A DNA stretch of 6,617 nt from Spirochaetota bacterium (GTDB taxonomy: Bacteria; Spirochaetota; Spirochaetia; SZUA-6). Under the pieces are notes generated by a model. It was not told where the DNA came from. It saw nothing but the letters and a program-made list of their open reading frames with translations, and made no database searches. Below, piece by piece: positions 5,774-6,617 of the stretch. The stretch's first letter is position 1; every line of letters begins with the position of its first letter. A program made the translations under genes and the position numbers. Location: positions 1 to 6,617 of the forward strand of contig QNBI01000118.1 in assembly GCA_003641675.1 (NCBI GenBank). The letters run 5' to 3'.

Positions 5774-5792
5774 CGGAGCTGATAAAAAGAGA

Positions 5793-6617
5793 TTAATAGG
5801 AAGAGGTCGAAGCCTTGCCTGTAACAATAGCAACTCCTGAGCTGGCACCAATTCTTGTTGCTCCTGCCTCTATCATCGCCTTAGCATCTTCGAAACTGTG
5901 AATACCCCCTGCAGCTTTAACTCCCATCTTTGGCCCTACAGCTCTTCTCATTAGCGCTACATCCTTAACAGTAGCGCCCCCTTTGGAAAAACCAGTAGAT
6001 GTCTTAACAAAATCGGCACCTGCATTTTTAGCAATCTGGCACGCTGTAACCTTTTCATCATCCGTTAAAAGAGCAGTTTCCAGTATTACTTTAAGCGTTA
6101 TTGTAGGTCTGCACGCTCTTCGCACTGCTTTAATATCCTCTTCCACAGTTTTTACATCTCCGGATTTCATAGCACCTACATTCATTACCATATCAATTTC
6201 CTGTGCGCCGTTCTCTATTGCATGCCTTGCTTCGAAACTCTTGCTCCGGCTGTCCATCGCTCCCAGCGGGAATCCCACCACTGCACAGACCTTAACATCA
6301 CTTCCCCGAAGTTTCTTTGCACAGAAAGGAACCCAGTTAGAATTAACGCATACCGAATAAAAGTGATACTCTGTTGCCTCATCGCATATTTTAGCTATTT
6401 CCTCTGCAGTGGCTTCGGGTTTAAGAAGGGTATGGTCAATATATTTTGCAACGTCACCCGGAATAAGTATGCTTGGCGGTACATAGCCACTCTGCTGCGC
6501 AGATACAGTACCTGTAGCTGCAGTCCGGCTAGTAGACTGTACCGACACAGGCTCAGCCACAGCAGTTCCGGAAACCTGGCCCTGCAACTTCCCCATAACT
6601 TCTTTAGTTATCTGCTC
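5793..6617 (-). CDS. deoC: Deoxyribose-phosphate aldolase with N-terminal targeting extension (5' end cut off)
   Basis: DeoC cleaves 2-deoxyribose 5-phosphate to glyceraldehyde 3-phosphate and acetaldehyde. The TIM-barrel domain is complete. Numbering from the Met at 6596: [12 protein letters not shown] (52-63), VVGFPLGA (106-113), EIDMVMN with D135, the Schiff-base lysine K198 in [11 protein letters not shown]227 in GVKAAGGI, and a closing GASSG phosphate loop. These match E. coli D102, K167 and K201. The usual enzyme is about 220 residues; here 44 or more precede it. The frame stays open past the Met at 6596 to the window edge ([14 protein letters not shown]), and that Met has no good ribosome binding site, so the true start is probably outside. 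The extension is a short amphipathic helix (I, V, M, L on one face) and a Ser/Thr/Ala/Gln/Val linker ending in YVPPS. That is the layout of encapsulation peptides of microcompartment enzymes. Microcompartment targeting is inference; the DeoC call is firm. Confidence 0.93.
   Translation of the reverse strand, partial: EQITKEVMGKLQGQVSGTAVAEPVSVQSTSRTAATGTVSAQQSGYVPPSILIPGDVAKYIDHTLLKPEATAEEIAKICDEATEYHFYSVCVNSNWVPFCAKKLRGSDVKVCAVVGFPLGAMDSRSKSFEARHAIENGAQEIDMVMNVGAMKSGDVKTVEEDIKAVRRACRPTITLKVILETALLTDDEKVTACQIAKNAGADFVKTSTGFSKGGATVKDVALMRRAVGPKMGVKAAGGIHSFEDAKAMIEAGATRIGASSGVAIVTGKASTSSY

Noticed and set aside
5983..6360. Plus-strand open frame opposite deoC
   Set aside because: Antisense to the aldolase barrel and its catalytic lysines.
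6594..6596. ATG at 6596 as the true start of deoC
   Set aside because: No convincing ribosome binding site, and the frame continues upstream as an amphipathic helix to the window edge.

Overview
The window (6,617 bp, about 40% G+C by eye) looks like chromosomal DNA of a spirochaete-like bacterium. This rests on two small lipoproteins with relaxed lipoboxes (Ser just before Cys: LSSC and FYSC), an exported FecR-domain protein of a kind I associate with spirochaetes, and the general gene style. Confidence in the phylum is moderate; no rRNA or other phylogenetic marker is present.

Layout. Positions 1-182 are AT-rich and noncoding, with short inverted repeats. A 29-codon reading frame with a good ribosome binding site (183-272) ends two bases before a GNAT acetyltransferase (275-733). 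Convergent to it, with tails overlapping by 9 bp, is an N-acetylglucosamine-6-phosphate deacetylase, nagA (725-1873, minus, TTG start). A 96-bp divergent gap holds a strong sigma70-type promoter (TTGATA-17-TATACT) placed so close to the next ATG that the mRNA should be almost leaderless. It drives a compact three-gene cell-envelope operon: lipoprotein (1970-2422), secreted FecR-domain protein (2422-3447, overlapping by one base) and a second lipoprotein (3466-3936).

Positions 3937-4323 have no intact gene but are not empty. The minus strand keeps collinear, frameshifted pieces of a radical SAM enzyme (CMAQSY, ISGGEPLLY, FLMYTNGT and a charged C-terminus). A cation diffusion facilitator (CDF) transporter follows (4324-5580). 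It carries an unusual C-terminal extension that reads as a NifX/NafY-type (dinitrogenase FeMo-cofactor) domain. Positions 5581-5792 hold a second decayed minus-strand gene with an intact ribosome binding site and a frameshift.

The window ends inside a minus-strand deoxyribose-phosphate aldolase, deoC (5793-6617, 5' end cut off). Its catalytic domain is preceded by a short amphipathic helix and a Ser/Thr/Ala/Gln-rich linker. That is the arrangement of an encapsulation peptide that targets enzymes to bacterial microcompartments, so a microcompartment locus may lie just beyond the right edge.

The genes do not form one pathway. NagA (amino sugars) and DeoC (deoxyribose phosphate) are catabolic, the central operon is envelope-associated, and the CDF protein handles metal ions. 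The two decayed minus-strand genes flanking the CDF gene show that this part of the chromosome is being eroded.
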